From Yoonia maricola (GTDB taxonomy: Bacteria > Pseudomonadota > Alphaproteobacteria > Rhodobacterales > Rhodobacteraceae), in NCBI RefSeq assembly GCF_002797915.1, contig NZ_PGTY01000003.1, forward strand, positions 310,001 to 374,000: DNA of 64,000 bases, read 5' to 3'. The stretch's first letter is position 1, and every line of letters begins with the position of its first letter. The translations under genes and the position numbers were made by a program. Of the stretch, positions 1 through 8,342 are shown piece by piece. The notes under the pieces were generated by a model. It was given only the letters and a program-made list of their open reading frames with translations. It was not told where the DNA came from and ran no database searches.

Positions 1-105
1 CGGGATTTGCAGCCAAACGCGGGGATGGCCCAGCGCACCTTCGCCACCGTCACAGGCCACACGCCAGTCATGTACAATCTTTGTTTCGGGTGCAGGTGTG
101 GACAT
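1..105 (-). CDS. Zinc-finger domain protein, N-terminal part (cut by window start)
   Basis: The first 35 codons of a minus-strand gene start at an ATG at 103-105 and run off the left edge. The visible peptide begins [14 protein letters not shown] and continues with the [14 protein letters not shown] block. That block is typical of the small zf-CHCC (NDUFS6-like) proteins of alphaproteobacteria, which are about 60-70 residues long and bind one zinc through Cys and His residues. Only the first Cys and the following His are visible; the CxxC end lies outside the window. The role of bacterial members is poorly known; the mitochondrial relative is a complex I accessory subunit. It is divergent from the ABC ATPase, with an 87-bp gap between them. 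Confidence 0.75.
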   Translation of the reverse strand, partial: MSTPAPETKIVHDWRVACDGGEGALGHPRVWLQIP

Positions 106-192
106 GATCACTCTCATCTGGTTGCGGCAGGGCACGCCCGGCCTTAAGTCTGTGCAACAGATACCGCAGCAGCGGCGCAAGGGAAAGACGGC

Positions 193-1122
193 ATGAGCGA
201 CAACGCGATAGAAATTCATGGGTTGAAAAAGACCTATGTCGCCACCGGGCGCAGCCCCGCAAAAGAGGCGCTGAAGGGGATTGACCTTACCATTCCGCGC
301 GGGTCTATTTTCGGGCTGTTGGGGCCAAACGGGGCGGGCAAATCAACATTGATCAATATCCTTGCGGGGCTGGTCGTGAAATCCGCGGGGACTGTCAAAA
401 TCTGGGGCTTTGATCAGGATAAAAATCCCCGGCAATCACGCGCCGCCATCGGGGTGATGCCGCAAGAGCCGCATCTTGATCCGTTCTTTACCCCAGCCGG
501 GTCTTTGGACGTGCAAGCAGGGCTTTACGGCGTGCCGAAAGCGCAGCGCAAAACAGCAGAGATCCTCGAACTGATAGGACTGACTGACAAGGCTGACGCC
601 TATGCCCGCTCCCTTTCTGGTGGCATGCGGCGCAGGCTCCTGTTGGGCAAGGCACTGGTTCATTCACCCCAAATCCTTGTTCTGGATGAACCCACCGCAG
701 GCGTCGACATCGAACTCCGTAATATGCTGTGGCAAAACGTGCGCAGGCTGAATGATGAGGGTATGACGATCATCCTGACGACCCACTACCTCGAAGAGGC
801 GGAAGAGATTTGCGACGATATCGCTATCATCAACCATGGTGAGGTGATCATCAAAGATAGCACGGCCAATCTGCTGGGGCGTCTGGACAGCAAAACACTG
901 GTTATCACTCCGGAAGCTGACACAGACTTACCTGTCCTGCCCGATACAATCACCGGCCAGAAACATACCGACGGCACACTTGCATTTACCTACAAAAGCG
1001 GCGCGACCCCCGCAGATCAAATACTGTCACTGGTCCGCGATGCCGGGATCACAATCAAAGACGTCAGAACAGAGGAAGCGGACCTCGAAGACGTCTTCCT
1101 GTCGCTGACGTCATCACGCTGA
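193..1122 (+). CDS. ABC-2 type exporter, ATP-binding protein
   Basis: This is a 309-residue cytoplasmic ATPase that would power an ABC-2 type export permease. Walker [10 protein letters not shown] lies at residues 44-52, the signature LSGGM at 141-145, Walker B ILVLDEPT at 161-168, and the H-loop in [10 protein letters not shown] near 200. The region after residue 220 is the C-terminal extension usual in YadG/CcmA-like exporters. The ATG start has a GGGAAAG ribosome site just upstream. No permease gene follows: the next gene is convergent, so the partner must lie elsewhere or upstream of the window. The substrate cannot be told from sequence. Confidence 0.9.
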   Translation: MSDNAIEIHGLKKTYVATGRSPAKEALKGIDLTIPRGSIFGLLGPNGAGKSTLINILAGLVVKSAGTVKIWGFDQDKNPRQSRAAIGVMPQEPHLDPFFTPAGSLDVQAGLYGVPKAQRKTAEILELIGLTDKADAYARSLSGGMRRRLLLGKALVHSPQILVLDEPTAGVDIELRNMLWQNVRRLNDEGMTIILTTHYLEEAEEICDDIAIINHGEVIIKDSTANLLGRLDSKTLVITPEADTDLPVLPDTITGQKHTDGTLAFTYKSGATPADQILSLVRDAGITIKDVRTEEADLEDVFLSLTSSR

Positions 1123-1130
1123 CCCCTGAC

Positions 1131-1164
1131 TTTCTTCGTCCATTCAAACTTCCGCCGGAGGCAT
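1131..1164 (+). repeat. Dispersed 34-bp repeat, copy A
   Basis: The stretch starts TTTCTTCGTCCATTC and ends TTCCGCCGGAGGCAT. A second copy at 19248-19281 matches it at 33 of 34 positions, and a partial inverted copy sits at 22204-22227. Copy A lies between the ABC ATPase and the HIT gene, which are convergent. Read on the minus strand it begins GCCTCCGGCGGAAGT, resembling the short GCCTCCGGCGGGAGT-type repeats I recall in intergenic DNA of other Rhodobacterales; that comparison is from memory. Confidence 0.7.
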
Positions 1165-1185
1165 CAAAATTTCTTCAATTTTGAT
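1163..1185 (-). terminator. AT-rich hairpin at the 3' end of the HIT gene
   Basis: ATCAAAATT (1163-1171) and AATTTTGAT (1177-1185) form a perfect 9-bp stem with a 5-nt loop. It begins at the HIT stop codon and abuts repeat copy A. The stem is AT-rich and lacks a separate T-run, so it is at best a weak terminator or an mRNA 3' end stabiliser. Confidence 0.35.
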
Positions 1186-1547
1186 TAATCTTGCAGCATC
1201 CGCCCCAGCTGACGCCCGCCCAGAATATGCATGTGGTAATGTGGTACATCCTGCACGCCGTGCGTGCGGGTGTTGGCAATGCTGCGGAAACCGTCTTTGA
1301 CATCCGTAATCTGGCACACCTCGGCCACGGCCTGCATAAATCCTACCTGTTCTTCCGCCGAAGCGTCTCGCGCAAAGTGATCAAGGCTGACATAGGCCCC
1401 TTTGGGAATAATCAGCACATGCACCGGCGCCTGCGGTGCGATATCTTCAAAGGCCAGCGCATAGTCGTTTTCATAAACAGTCTTATTGGGGATCTCCCCG
1501 CGCAGAATTTTGGCAAAGATGTTCTGGTCGTCGTAGGCGTATTCCAT
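1185..1547 (-). CDS. HIT family protein (histidine triad nucleotide hydrolase)
   Basis: This is a 120-residue Hint-type protein of the HIT superfamily, which hydrolyses nucleoside phosphoramidates and related nucleotides in the cytoplasm. The triad reads HYHMHIL with His at about 103, 105 and 107; the middle His is the family nucleophile. Length and the ending after GRMLQD are normal for a Hint protein. I chose the ATG at 1547 because GAGG lies six bases upstream; a TTG four codons earlier would overlap the previous gene. It follows the DUF5928 glycosyltransferase closely (8-bp gap), so the two are probably co-transcribed, although no functional link is known. Confidence 0.9.
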   Translation of the reverse strand: MEYAYDDQNIFAKILRGEIPNKTVYENDYALAFEDIAPQAPVHVLIIPKGAYVSLDHFARDASAEEQVGFMQAVAEVCQITDVKDGFRSIANTRTHGVQDVPHYHMHILGGRQLGRMLQD

Positions 1548-1555
1548 GTCAGTCC

Positions 1556-3133
1556 TCAATCAACAAAAAGATGGGGGGTATCGGCAAGGGTGCGGGCGAC
1601 ATCTGATGAAACGCTCAGAAACTGCGCAATCGCATGGGCGTTTTCATCCGATGTAGCGCTTTCCTTGATACGGGTTGTATGCGCAAATTGCGCGTCACGG
1701 ATCGCATCGCGCTCGTAAATCATATCGTGGCGGATCGTTGGCAATAGGCGCTCAAGCGTGGTGTTGCTGGTCTGCGGGCCTGCCAGACCGACACGCCTCG
1801 CATGACCCACTAGATAGTCATCATCAAAACTGCACTCGATCTCCAGCATCCGCACTGTTGCCCGATCCGCAAAGAAATCAGCCATCAGATCAAGGCTGGA
1901 TGTATCGAGGCAAATCACCAACCGGTCACTATCATAATGATCAAAGAGCATCCGCATCAATGCCCGCCGATGACGACCACGCTTTTGCAAGGTGCTCTCG
2001 ATTCCCCCCAGATCAGGCAAGTTGGTGTCGTCTTCGTTAAAGAGATACTCAATCGCAGGTACATTGGTATGGTGCTGGATTGCAGCGACCAACCGTTTGG
2101 CCACATGCCATTTCTTGCAGGCAATAATCATCAACTCGCGGCTTCGGCCCAGTGTCGTTTCATTCTCCCAAAACCGTTGCGCAAAGCGGCGGCCAATGCG
2201 GCCCCGCCCAGTAAGAAACGCAAACAGATTGCGCCCCTCGTCCGAGATCACAAAGTCCGTTCTGTCGCTGGCATAAAGCGCACCAAGGCGCGTCCGCAAG
2301 TCCCCGGCTTCTGCACTGATCTTGCGTGCAAAGAGTGACCCTTGCCCCAAGAGCAGATCATAGTGGTCGTTATAAAACGTCACCGGCATCCCATAGTCAG
2401 TGAACATCAAAAACGTTAGCGTCCGGTTTTCAATCTCGCGGGCGGGCACCAGATGGCGGACGAGGGTTTGAAAGAACGTCTCGTCCGGGATCCACGTGGT
2501 ACGGAAGAAACGCATCACATCACGGCGGGCATAGGCAAACTCCAGCACCGTTTCGACCGTTTGACGACGCAGGCACCACCATTGACTGCCGATCATGATC
2601 TGGAGATCATTCGGGATCTTGCGGGTCATCTTGAAGCGCTTCTGCAGCTCCAACACGGTATAAAACCGGCGTTTCTGGGTGCGTTCGTTAAAGAAATGGC
2701 GATAGATCAGGCGCTCTTCGCGAAATCCGGTCTTGATCCAATTGCTTTCAAAAAAGTCATGACTTTCGATGTAGTCCACATCGTTCTCATCCAGCATTTG
2801 ATGCGCAAAATCTGCCGATTTGATCGGCATGCAATCACCCGAAACCATATAGAAATGCGTAGCGCGTGGAAATGCAGCCAAAGCCGCTTCAACCGCATGC
2901 AAGGTTGCTTGCACAAGGCTCCATTCACCCCAGCCGCATTTGACGCGGCGCCCGGCGAAGGTGACGCTTGGATTATCCTTCAGGCTGGCCTGAACGGTCT
3001 GATAATCCTGTACCGACGCCGACGCATCAAAATGGATCGCGATATAGTCACCCGCGGCAGTCAATTGTTCGGCCTGCTGAATGATAACAGCGGGGTTCTT
3101 GTGACAAAGCAGGATAAAGGCGACACGTGCCAT
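1556..3133 (-). CDS. Branch-type N-acetylglucosaminyltransferase with C-terminal DUF5928
   Basis: This is a 525-residue protein. The first 250 residues follow the Core-2/I-branching (Branch, GT14) pattern: an N-terminal HKNP segment, a FYMVSGDCMPI acceptor-side motif near residue 95, GSQWWCLRR near 185 and PDETFFQT near 220. The rest matches what I know as DUF5928, found behind Branch domains in Rhodobacterales. Such enzymes would add a sugar to a glycan; donor and acceptor are unknown. No signal peptide or membrane helix is visible, so it is probably cytoplasmic. A divergent sulfotransferase gene starts 112 bp away, which suggests a shared surface-glycan task. Confidence 0.85.
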   Translation of the reverse strand: MARVAFILLCHKNPAVIIQQAEQLTAAGDYIAIHFDASASVQDYQTVQASLKDNPSVTFAGRRVKCGWGEWSLVQATLHAVEAALAAFPRATHFYMVSGDCMPIKSADFAHQMLDENDVDYIESHDFFESNWIKTGFREERLIYRHFFNERTQKRRFYTVLELQKRFKMTRKIPNDLQIMIGSQWWCLRRQTVETVLEFAYARRDVMRFFRTTWIPDETFFQTLVRHLVPAREIENRTLTFLMFTDYGMPVTFYNDHYDLLLGQGSLFARKISAEAGDLRTRLGALYASDRTDFVISDEGRNLFAFLTGRGRIGRRFAQRFWENETTLGRSRELMIIACKKWHVAKRLVAAIQHHTNVPAIEYLFNEDDTNLPDLGGIESTLQKRGRHRRALMRMLFDHYDSDRLVICLDTSSLDLMADFFADRATVRMLEIECSFDDDYLVGHARRVGLAGPQTSNTTLERLLPTIRHDMIYERDAIRDAQFAHTTRIKESATSDENAHAIAQFLSVSSDVARTLADTPHLFVD

Positions 3134-3244
3134 GTGTATTCAAGTAACCTTCGTTGCGTTCAAAACCGTCATAGCGCGAACAGACATTGAAGTGACAGGG
3201 TTTCTTTGCTTTGAAGGTGGCCAAGAACAGGCAGGAGAGCACGC

Positions 3245-4063
3245 GTGGCGCAATTTCCCGGAACATGGATGACCCAAAGCGAAAGCGTGGTCTACCGCGT
3301 CGTGCCCAAATGCGCTTGTTCGAGCATCGGCCAGATCATGTATTATTCCGACCACGGTGAATTCTTTGATGGCGATATTCACGACGCCAAGACAGGCATC
3401 CACAAATGGACGTTCGATGACAGCAAACCTGTAATCGAAGCAAACGTCAAAGCGCACCAAAGCTATGCCTTTACCTGCGTACGTAATCCCTACACCCGCA
3501 TCCTGTCGTCGTTCTTTGACAAAATTTGCGGCGTGCAGCGCAATGGCAAATACTATCGCGGTAATCTTGTACCACTACTTATCCAGAAATACGGGATCGA
3601 GGTGGGCGACCCAGAGAACGGTTTTGCATTCGACCAGATCAAAAGCTTCCGCCGCTTTCTGCTGTTCGCCCGCGACACGATACGCTGGCGTCGTCCGATG
3701 GAGCCTGACATTCACTGGTCCGCGCAATCCGGCCACATCTCGACCTTCATTGTAAACGGCGGGCGCTACGACAAAATCTTCTGGACCGAGAAGTTTAATG
3801 ACGGGATGCAAGAGGTTCTGAATGGGATCGAGACAGCGCATCCTGTCGATCTGGCGCAAATCCCCCGGTTCAATGAAAGCGAGGGGCATGGGCCCAAACG
3901 CGCCCATCCAGTCAGCGATTATTTCGACGATCTGTCGATGCATATCGTTTACGAGATGTACAAACGCGATTTTCGCATCTTCAAGTATGACTTTGAAAAC
4001 CCCGCCAATAAGATGCCAATAGGTGAGATTGATCTTGATGAGGTCCACGCGAAGCTCGGTTAG
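3245..4063 (+). CDS. Sulfotransferase family protein
   Basis: This is a 272-residue enzyme expected to move sulfate from PAPS to an acceptor, probably a carbohydrate. The 5'-phosphosulfate loop reads PKCACSS at 21-27 (the PKxGSST-like site of sulfotransferase family 2), and the 3'-phosphate motif reads VRNPYTRILSSF at 79-90. The GTG start is chosen because AGGAG sits seven bases upstream. Its position between a Branch glycosyltransferase (divergent) and a Rossmann-like unknown points to a sulfated extracellular glycan, which is inference. Confidence 0.85.
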   Translation: MAQFPGTWMTQSESVVYRVVPKCACSSIGQIMYYSDHGEFFDGDIHDAKTGIHKWTFDDSKPVIEANVKAHQSYAFTCVRNPYTRILSSFFDKICGVQRNGKYYRGNLVPLLIQKYGIEVGDPENGFAFDQIKSFRRFLLFARDTIRWRRPMEPDIHWSAQSGHISTFIVNGGRYDKIFWTEKFNDGMQEVLNGIETAHPVDLAQIPRFNESEGHGPKRAHPVSDYFDDLSMHIVYEMYKRDFRIFKYDFENPANKMPIGEIDLDEVHAKLG

Positions 4064-4199
4064 GTGCTACGCCCGAAGCGCGGCCGCAAAGGGGCTGCCT
4101 GACCCGTCGGCCTTATCCACCTTGAACACAGGAAGATACAGCTCGACATTCCTCAACGCGCGCTAGGTGCTAACGCATTGGCGTAAAGGGAAATCATCC

Positions 4200-4919
4200 A
4201 TGTCTGTCGTATTGATCCTTGGCAGCGGCCCGAATGTCGTAACCTGCCGCGATTGGCCGAAGGCTCCGTTTGATCGGATCGTAGCAATCAATAATGCTTG
4301 GGCCGTGCGCCCCGATTGGGATGATCTAATTCATCCCGATGACTTCCCGGTTGAACGCATGCCGCTGGATGTCAGTTCAGAGCAGCGCATCATCCGCGCA
4401 TCGGAATATGTGCCTTTGCAGAATACCTTGGGCGGGTTCGTCTATGCCGGGGGAACCATGGCGTTTACGGCAAGCTACTGGGCTTTAGCCGCGCTGAAAC
4501 CGCGTGTCATTGCAGTTCTGGGGTGCGATATGGTCTATGCCGGGGCCAGCAACACGCATTTCTATGGCACAGGGACCGCTGATCCCTTGCGCAAGGACGT
4601 CACTCTGCGCTCGCTTGAAGCGAAATCAGCACGCCTGATGGCGATGGCCGCGCGGCAGAACTGCGCGATGGTAAATCTGTCCACAGACGAAAGCCGCTTG
4701 GTCTTTCCCAGGTCAACTGCGGCAGATATCGCGAATGCACGCCCTCAGGCATTAGATCAAAAGGCGATCGAAGCGGCTCTCGCGGAAGAAGCCCGCCTCG
4801 GCTATTACGTGCCATCCGGCAAGTACTGGAAAGAAGAAAGCCGCTTTGACACAGCCGCTATTGATGCGCTGGACGCGCTTTGGCTTAAATCAACCCTTCC
4901 GCTGCAAACAGGGTCTTAA
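4200..4919 (+). CDS. Rossmann-like protein of unknown function beside the sulfotransferase
   Basis: This is a 239-residue soluble protein I do not recognise. It starts with a beta strand and tight turn, LILGSGPNV (residues 5-13), followed by INNAW near 30, a Gly-rich GGTMAFTASYWAL segment (84-96) and VIAVLGCDMVY (103-113). This pattern resembles the MAF/DUF115 and GT42 sialyltransferase-like Rossmann folds, where the first loop holds a nucleotide and the GCD-like segment faces the active site. The ATG at 4200 follows AAAGGGA. It shares direction with the sulfotransferase and may use the same glycan. Its last 35 bp overlap the convergent adenosine kinase gene. Confidence 0.75.
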   Translation: MSVVLILGSGPNVVTCRDWPKAPFDRIVAINNAWAVRPDWDDLIHPDDFPVERMPLDVSSEQRIIRASEYVPLQNTLGGFVYAGGTMAFTASYWALAALKPRVIAVLGCDMVYAGASNTHFYGTGTADPLRKDVTLRSLEAKSARLMAMAARQNCAMVNLSTDESRLVFPRSTAADIANARPQALDQKAIEAALAEEARLGYYVPSGKYWKEESRFDTAAIDALDALWLKSTLPLQTGS

Positions 4920-5874
4920 GGTCCGCTTTGGGGCGTGGCCCGATATGGCCGATCACCTCTGCCGCAGCCACAACACCCATGCGCCCGCAGGTTTCAAGCG
5001 ATTGGCCTGTTGTGAAACCATAAAGGAAACCCGCCGCGAACTGATCACCTGCGCCGGTCGCATCAACGGGCACGACCTTTTGTACCGGCACTTCGACCCG
5101 CTTGTCGCCCTGAAACAGGATCACCGGATCACCGGAACAGGTGCAGACAACTGTTTCGCAAACCGCATTGGCCTGCGCCAAAGCCGCCGAAAGATCATCC
5201 GTTTCATAAAGCGTTGTCCATTCGGCAGCATTGCCGATGACGAAATCCATATCTTCCGCGACCAACCGCTGAAAGTCGGCACGATGCCGATCCGCACAAA
5301 ACGGATCAGAAAGTGTAATTCCTGCACGCCCACCAGCCGCGCGCATCGATTGGGCAGCAGCCGTAAAGGCCGTTTTGCCGTCGTCCTTGTCAAATAAATA
5401 GCCTTCAAGAAACAGGACCTTACCACCCTGAAATAGAGCATCTGACACATCGTTCTGGCCCAGATCGGCGCCAGCACCCAAGTAAGTATTCATCGATCGC
5501 TCACCATCAGGTGAGACAAAGATCATCGACCGCGAAGTCGGGGCTTCAGCCGTGGATGACGGAGGGTTGGGAAAAGCAGTTCCAGCATCTTCCATCCCCT
5601 TCGCATAGAACCGGCCTAAGGCGTCATCCTTGACCTTGCCAATGAATGCAGTCGACAGGCCCAGGCTGCCCAATCCTGCCACGGTATTCGCCACAGACCC
5701 ACCCGGCGTCTCGGTCCGGTCCGTCATTGCGCCATAAAGCACCTCGGCCCGGTCCCGTTCGACCAGTTGCATGATGCCCTTGTCGATCCCCATATGGTCC
5801 AGAAATGTATCAGCGGCATGGCCGATCACATCGACAATCGCATTGCCGATCCCGATGACGTCATAGTTACTCAT
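4885..5874 (-). CDS. Adenosine kinase / PfkB-family sugar kinase
   Basis: This is a 329-residue ribokinase-fold kinase, most like bacterial adenosine kinases of the PfkB family. The N-terminal substrate motif reads GIGNAIVDV (8-16), GGSVANTVAGL covers 58-68, and the ATP/anion-hole signature DATGAGDQFAAGFL is at 271-284 with Asp277 as the likely catalytic base. The reaction would be ATP-dependent phosphorylation of adenosine to AMP in the cytoplasm. The start overlaps the endonuclease III stop as ATGA, so the two are one transcript. A different nucleoside or sugar substrate cannot be excluded. Confidence 0.88.
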   Translation of the reverse strand: MSNYDVIGIGNAIVDVIGHAADTFLDHMGIDKGIMQLVERDRAEVLYGAMTDRTETPGGSVANTVAGLGSLGLSTAFIGKVKDDALGRFYAKGMEDAGTAFPNPPSSTAEAPTSRSMIFVSPDGERSMNTYLGAGADLGQNDVSDALFQGGKVLFLEGYLFDKDDGKTAFTAAAQSMRAAGGRAGITLSDPFCADRHRADFQRLVAEDMDFVIGNAAEWTTLYETDDLSAALAQANAVCETVVCTCSGDPVILFQGDKRVEVPVQKVVPVDATGAGDQFAAGFLYGFTTGQSLETCGRMGVVAAAEVIGHIGPRPKADLKTLFAAEGLI

Positions 5875-6515
5875 AGGTTTTTATCCTCAAACATACATAG
5901 ATCGCGGATCAGACAAGCCGCACATTTAGGTTTTCGCGCCACACAAACGTAGCGGCCATGCAAGATCATCCAATGATGGGCATGGAGTTGAAAGTCAGCC
6001 GGAATATGATCCTCAATCGCGCGTTCGACCGCATCAACATCCTTGCCGGGTGCTACACCACTGCGGTTACCAAAACGGAAAATATGGGTATCGACGGCCT
6101 GGGCGGGCTGGCCCCACCACATATTGAGCACAACATTGGCCGTCTTGCGCCCCACGCCCGGCAACGATTGCAGGGCCGCGCGGGAATTGGGAACGACGCC
6201 ATCGTACTGATCAACAAGAATCTGGCTCATCTTGATGACGTTCTTAGCCTTTTGGCGGAAAAGGCCAATCGTCTTGATATGTTCAGTCACACCCTCAAGC
6301 CCCAGATCAAGCATCTTTTGGGGCGTATCAGCAATCTTGAACAGCGCACGCGTGGCCTTGTTCACGCCCGCGTCTGTCGCCTGCGCGGACAAGGCCACTG
6401 CGACGACAAGCGTATAGACATTCACATGCTCCAGCTCGCCTTTAGGTTCAGGCTCTGCCGCATGGAACCGCTCAAAAATCGCGCGGATGGTATGATAGTC
6501 AAGTTGTTTTGCCAT
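5871..6515 (-). CDS. nth: Endonuclease III (DNA glycosylase/AP lyase)
   Basis: This is a 214-residue base-excision repair enzyme that removes oxidised pyrimidines and cleaves the resulting abasic site. The helix-hairpin-helix reads LPGVGRKTANVVL (118-130) with catalytic Lys124, followed by catalytic Asp142 in VDTHIFR. The four iron-sulfur ligands are Cys191, 198, 201 and 207 in the exact C-X6-C-X2-C-X5-C spacing. Length matches E. coli Nth. It is divergent from an alkyltransferase repair gene and overlaps the downstream kinase by 4 bp. Confidence 0.96.
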   Translation of the reverse strand: MAKQLDYHTIRAIFERFHAAEPEPKGELEHVNVYTLVVAVALSAQATDAGVNKATRALFKIADTPQKMLDLGLEGVTEHIKTIGLFRQKAKNVIKMSQILVDQYDGVVPNSRAALQSLPGVGRKTANVVLNMWWGQPAQAVDTHIFRFGNRSGVAPGKDVDAVERAIEDHIPADFQLHAHHWMILHGRYVCVARKPKCAACLIRDLCMFEDKNL

Positions 6516-6610
6516 GCCGTCCGGTATGCCTTGATGGGCTCAAGGGGGCAAGCGTCAGATGCGCAATTTCCGGGTCGCATGAACCGGTCGTTATCCCTAG
6601 TTTAAAGCGC

Positions 6611-7459
6611 ATGGAACAGACAGAGACATACCATTACCAAATCATGCGCCGCGCCATCGAAGCCATTGATGCCGCAGGCGATGAGCCACAAACGCTGGCC
6701 GATCTGGCCGCTGACATGAACATGAGCCCCGCGCATTTTCAGCGGCTCTTTTCGTCATGGGTGGGCGTATCACCCAAACGGTATCGGCAATACCTGACAT
6801 TGGCGCACGCCAAGACACTGCTGCGCGAAAGGTTTACGACGCTTGAAACAGCGCATACCGTTGGGTTGTCGGGCAGCGGGCGCCTGCATGATCTTTTTGT
6901 GCGGTGGGAGGCAATGAGCCCCGGCGACTATGCCCGCGATGGCGCTGACCTCACGATTTTTTGGGGCTGGTTTGAAAGCCATTTCGGACCCGCCTTGGTC
7001 ATGGGCACGGATCGCGGTATCTGCGGTTTGGCCTTCGCCGCCGAAGCCGGGCCAGAACCAGCTATGGCCGACCTCAAATCGCGCTGGCCCAAGGCGAACT
7101 TCGTAGAGGACCCAGCTTTCTTGCGCCCTTGGGCGCAAGCCGCCCTCGGCATGAGCGGAGAAGCCAAGCTGCATATGATCGGCGCGCCTTTTCAGTTAAA
7201 GGTATGGGAAGCCTTGCTGACCATTCCCTCAGGTCATGTCACCACCTACTCCGAAATTGCGCAATCCATCGGGAAACCCAAGGCGGTGCGCGCCGTTGGC
7301 ACGGCGGTGGGGCGTAACCCTGTCAGCTGGCTGATCCCCTGCCATCGGGCCTTGCGTAAATCGGGTGCATTGGGGGGGTATCACTGGGGGCTACCAGTCA
7401 AACGCGCGATGCTGGCATGGGAGTCTGCCCGCACAGATGCACAGCCTGAACAAGCGTAA
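6611..7459 (+). CDS. AraC-type regulator fused to O6-alkylguanine-DNA methyltransferase
   Basis: This is a 282-residue two-part protein. Residues 1-105 form an AraC helix-turn-helix pair, and 115-275 the methyltransferase with the acceptor site IPCHRAL (Cys244) and the arginine-finger helix near KAVRAVGTAVGRNP. It repairs O6-alkylguanine by moving the alkyl group to Cys244. The N-terminal Ada zinc domain that senses methylphosphotriesters is absent, so classic Ada activation is unlikely. The ATG at 6611 is used because longer frames run into nth. The divergent neighbour nth makes this a small DNA-repair locus. Confidence 0.92.
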   Translation: MEQTETYHYQIMRRAIEAIDAAGDEPQTLADLAADMNMSPAHFQRLFSSWVGVSPKRYRQYLTLAHAKTLLRERFTTLETAHTVGLSGSGRLHDLFVRWEAMSPGDYARDGADLTIFWGWFESHFGPALVMGTDRGICGLAFAAEAGPEPAMADLKSRWPKANFVEDPAFLRPWAQAALGMSGEAKLHMIGAPFQLKVWEALLTIPSGHVTTYSEIAQSIGKPKAVRAVGTAVGRNPVSWLIPCHRALRKSGALGGYHWGLPVKRAMLAWESARTDAQPEQA

Positions 7460-7569
7460 ATTCGGCAAAACCCTGCTGGTCTAGGCGGCGTTATTGGATA
7501 TCATGGCGGAATAGGCATAAGTTGCCCCATCGAACAGGCGCAATTGTCGCGCTCATACATAATGGAACC

Positions 7570-8232
7570 ATGACCATGACATTTACGAAATTCCCCCTCG
7601 TGCTCGCTGCTGCATCACTGACGTTTGTCGCCGCATGTGACCCCACAGGCCCGAACCAATATGAAAACACGCAGCAAGGCGCTTTGATCGGCGCTGGCGC
7701 TGGTGCCGTACTTGGCGCAATCACAAACAACGACGGTTCCGTGCGTGAACGCAACCAGGCAGCACTGATCGGTGCCGCACTTGGCGCTGGCGTTGGGGCC
7801 GGTGTCGGTAACTCACTGGATCGTCAAGCCGAAGAACTACGCCGTCAGTTGCGCAACGATGTTGGCGTGTCTAACAACGGCAATAACCTTGTTGTGGTCC
7901 TGAGCGAGGATCTGCTTTTTGCGACCAACAGCACGCAGCTTTCCGGTACAGCACAAAATGAGCTTCGGATTGTCGCAAGCTCTTTGCAGCAATATCCCGA
8001 CACAACCGTGAACGTGATCGGCCACACCGATAACGTCGGCGAAGCCTCTTATAACCAGGGTCTATCCGAACAGCGTGCTTCAGCCGTTTCATCCATTCTG
8101 ATTGGGGGCGGTGTTTCTGCCACGCGGATCCGGTCTATCGGCGCAGGGGAAAACAACCCGATTGCGTCAAACCTGAATGCCGCTGGTCGTCAGGCGAACC
8201 GCCGGGTCGAAATTGTCATCACGCCAAACTAA
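7570..8232 (+). CDS. OmpA-family outer membrane lipoprotein (YiaD-like)
   Basis: This is a 220-residue protein with a lipobox, FVAAC, placing the lipidated Cys at residue 23. Residues 35-85 are Gly/Ala-rich repeats of glycine-zipper type (GALIGAGAGAVLGA, then AALIGAALGAGVGA). Residues 105-218 form an OmpA C-terminal domain with NVIGHTDNVG, SEQRASAV and RQANRRVEIVI, the peptidoglycan-binding signature. It should tether the outer membrane to the cell wall from the periplasm. The ATG at 7570 is preceded by GGAA and gives a normal signal peptide. A strong terminator follows. Confidence 0.92.
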   Translation: MTMTFTKFPLVLAAASLTFVAACDPTGPNQYENTQQGALIGAGAGAVLGAITNNDGSVRERNQAALIGAALGAGVGAGVGNSLDRQAEELRRQLRNDVGVSNNGNNLVVVLSEDLLFATNSTQLSGTAQNELRIVASSLQQYPDTTVNVIGHTDNVGEASYNQGLSEQRASAVSSILIGGGVSATRIRSIGAGENNPIASNLNAAGRQANRRVEIVITPN

Positions 8233-8255
8233 GGCTGATCGCTTTATCAAACCTG

Positions 8256-8286
8256 AAAGGGGTTGCAGAAATGCAGCCCCTTTTTT
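8256..8286 (+). terminator. Rho-independent terminator after the OmpA lipoprotein
   Basis: AAAGGGGTTGCA (8256-8267), loop GAAA, and TGCAGCCCCTTT (8272-8283) form a 12-bp stem with one G-U pair, followed by a run of T. It lies 24 bp past the stop codon. Confidence 0.92.
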
Positions 8287-8303
8287 GTTGTGAAACGCCC
8301 AAT

Positions 8304-8324
8304 TTGGTCATATCATTTGACCAA
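8304..8324. promoter_or_regulatory. Candidate FadR/GntR operator before the regulator gene
   Basis: TTGGTCA (8304-8310) and TGACCAA (8318-8324) are perfect inverted 7-bp arms around a 7-bp AT-rich centre. The site ends 19 bp before the start codon of a FadR-subfamily regulator. GGTC...GACC-type half-sites fit the TNGTNNNACNA-like preference of that subfamily, so self-repression is the simplest reading. Confidence 0.6.
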
Positions 8325-8342
8325 TATAAGGCGATCCGTCCC

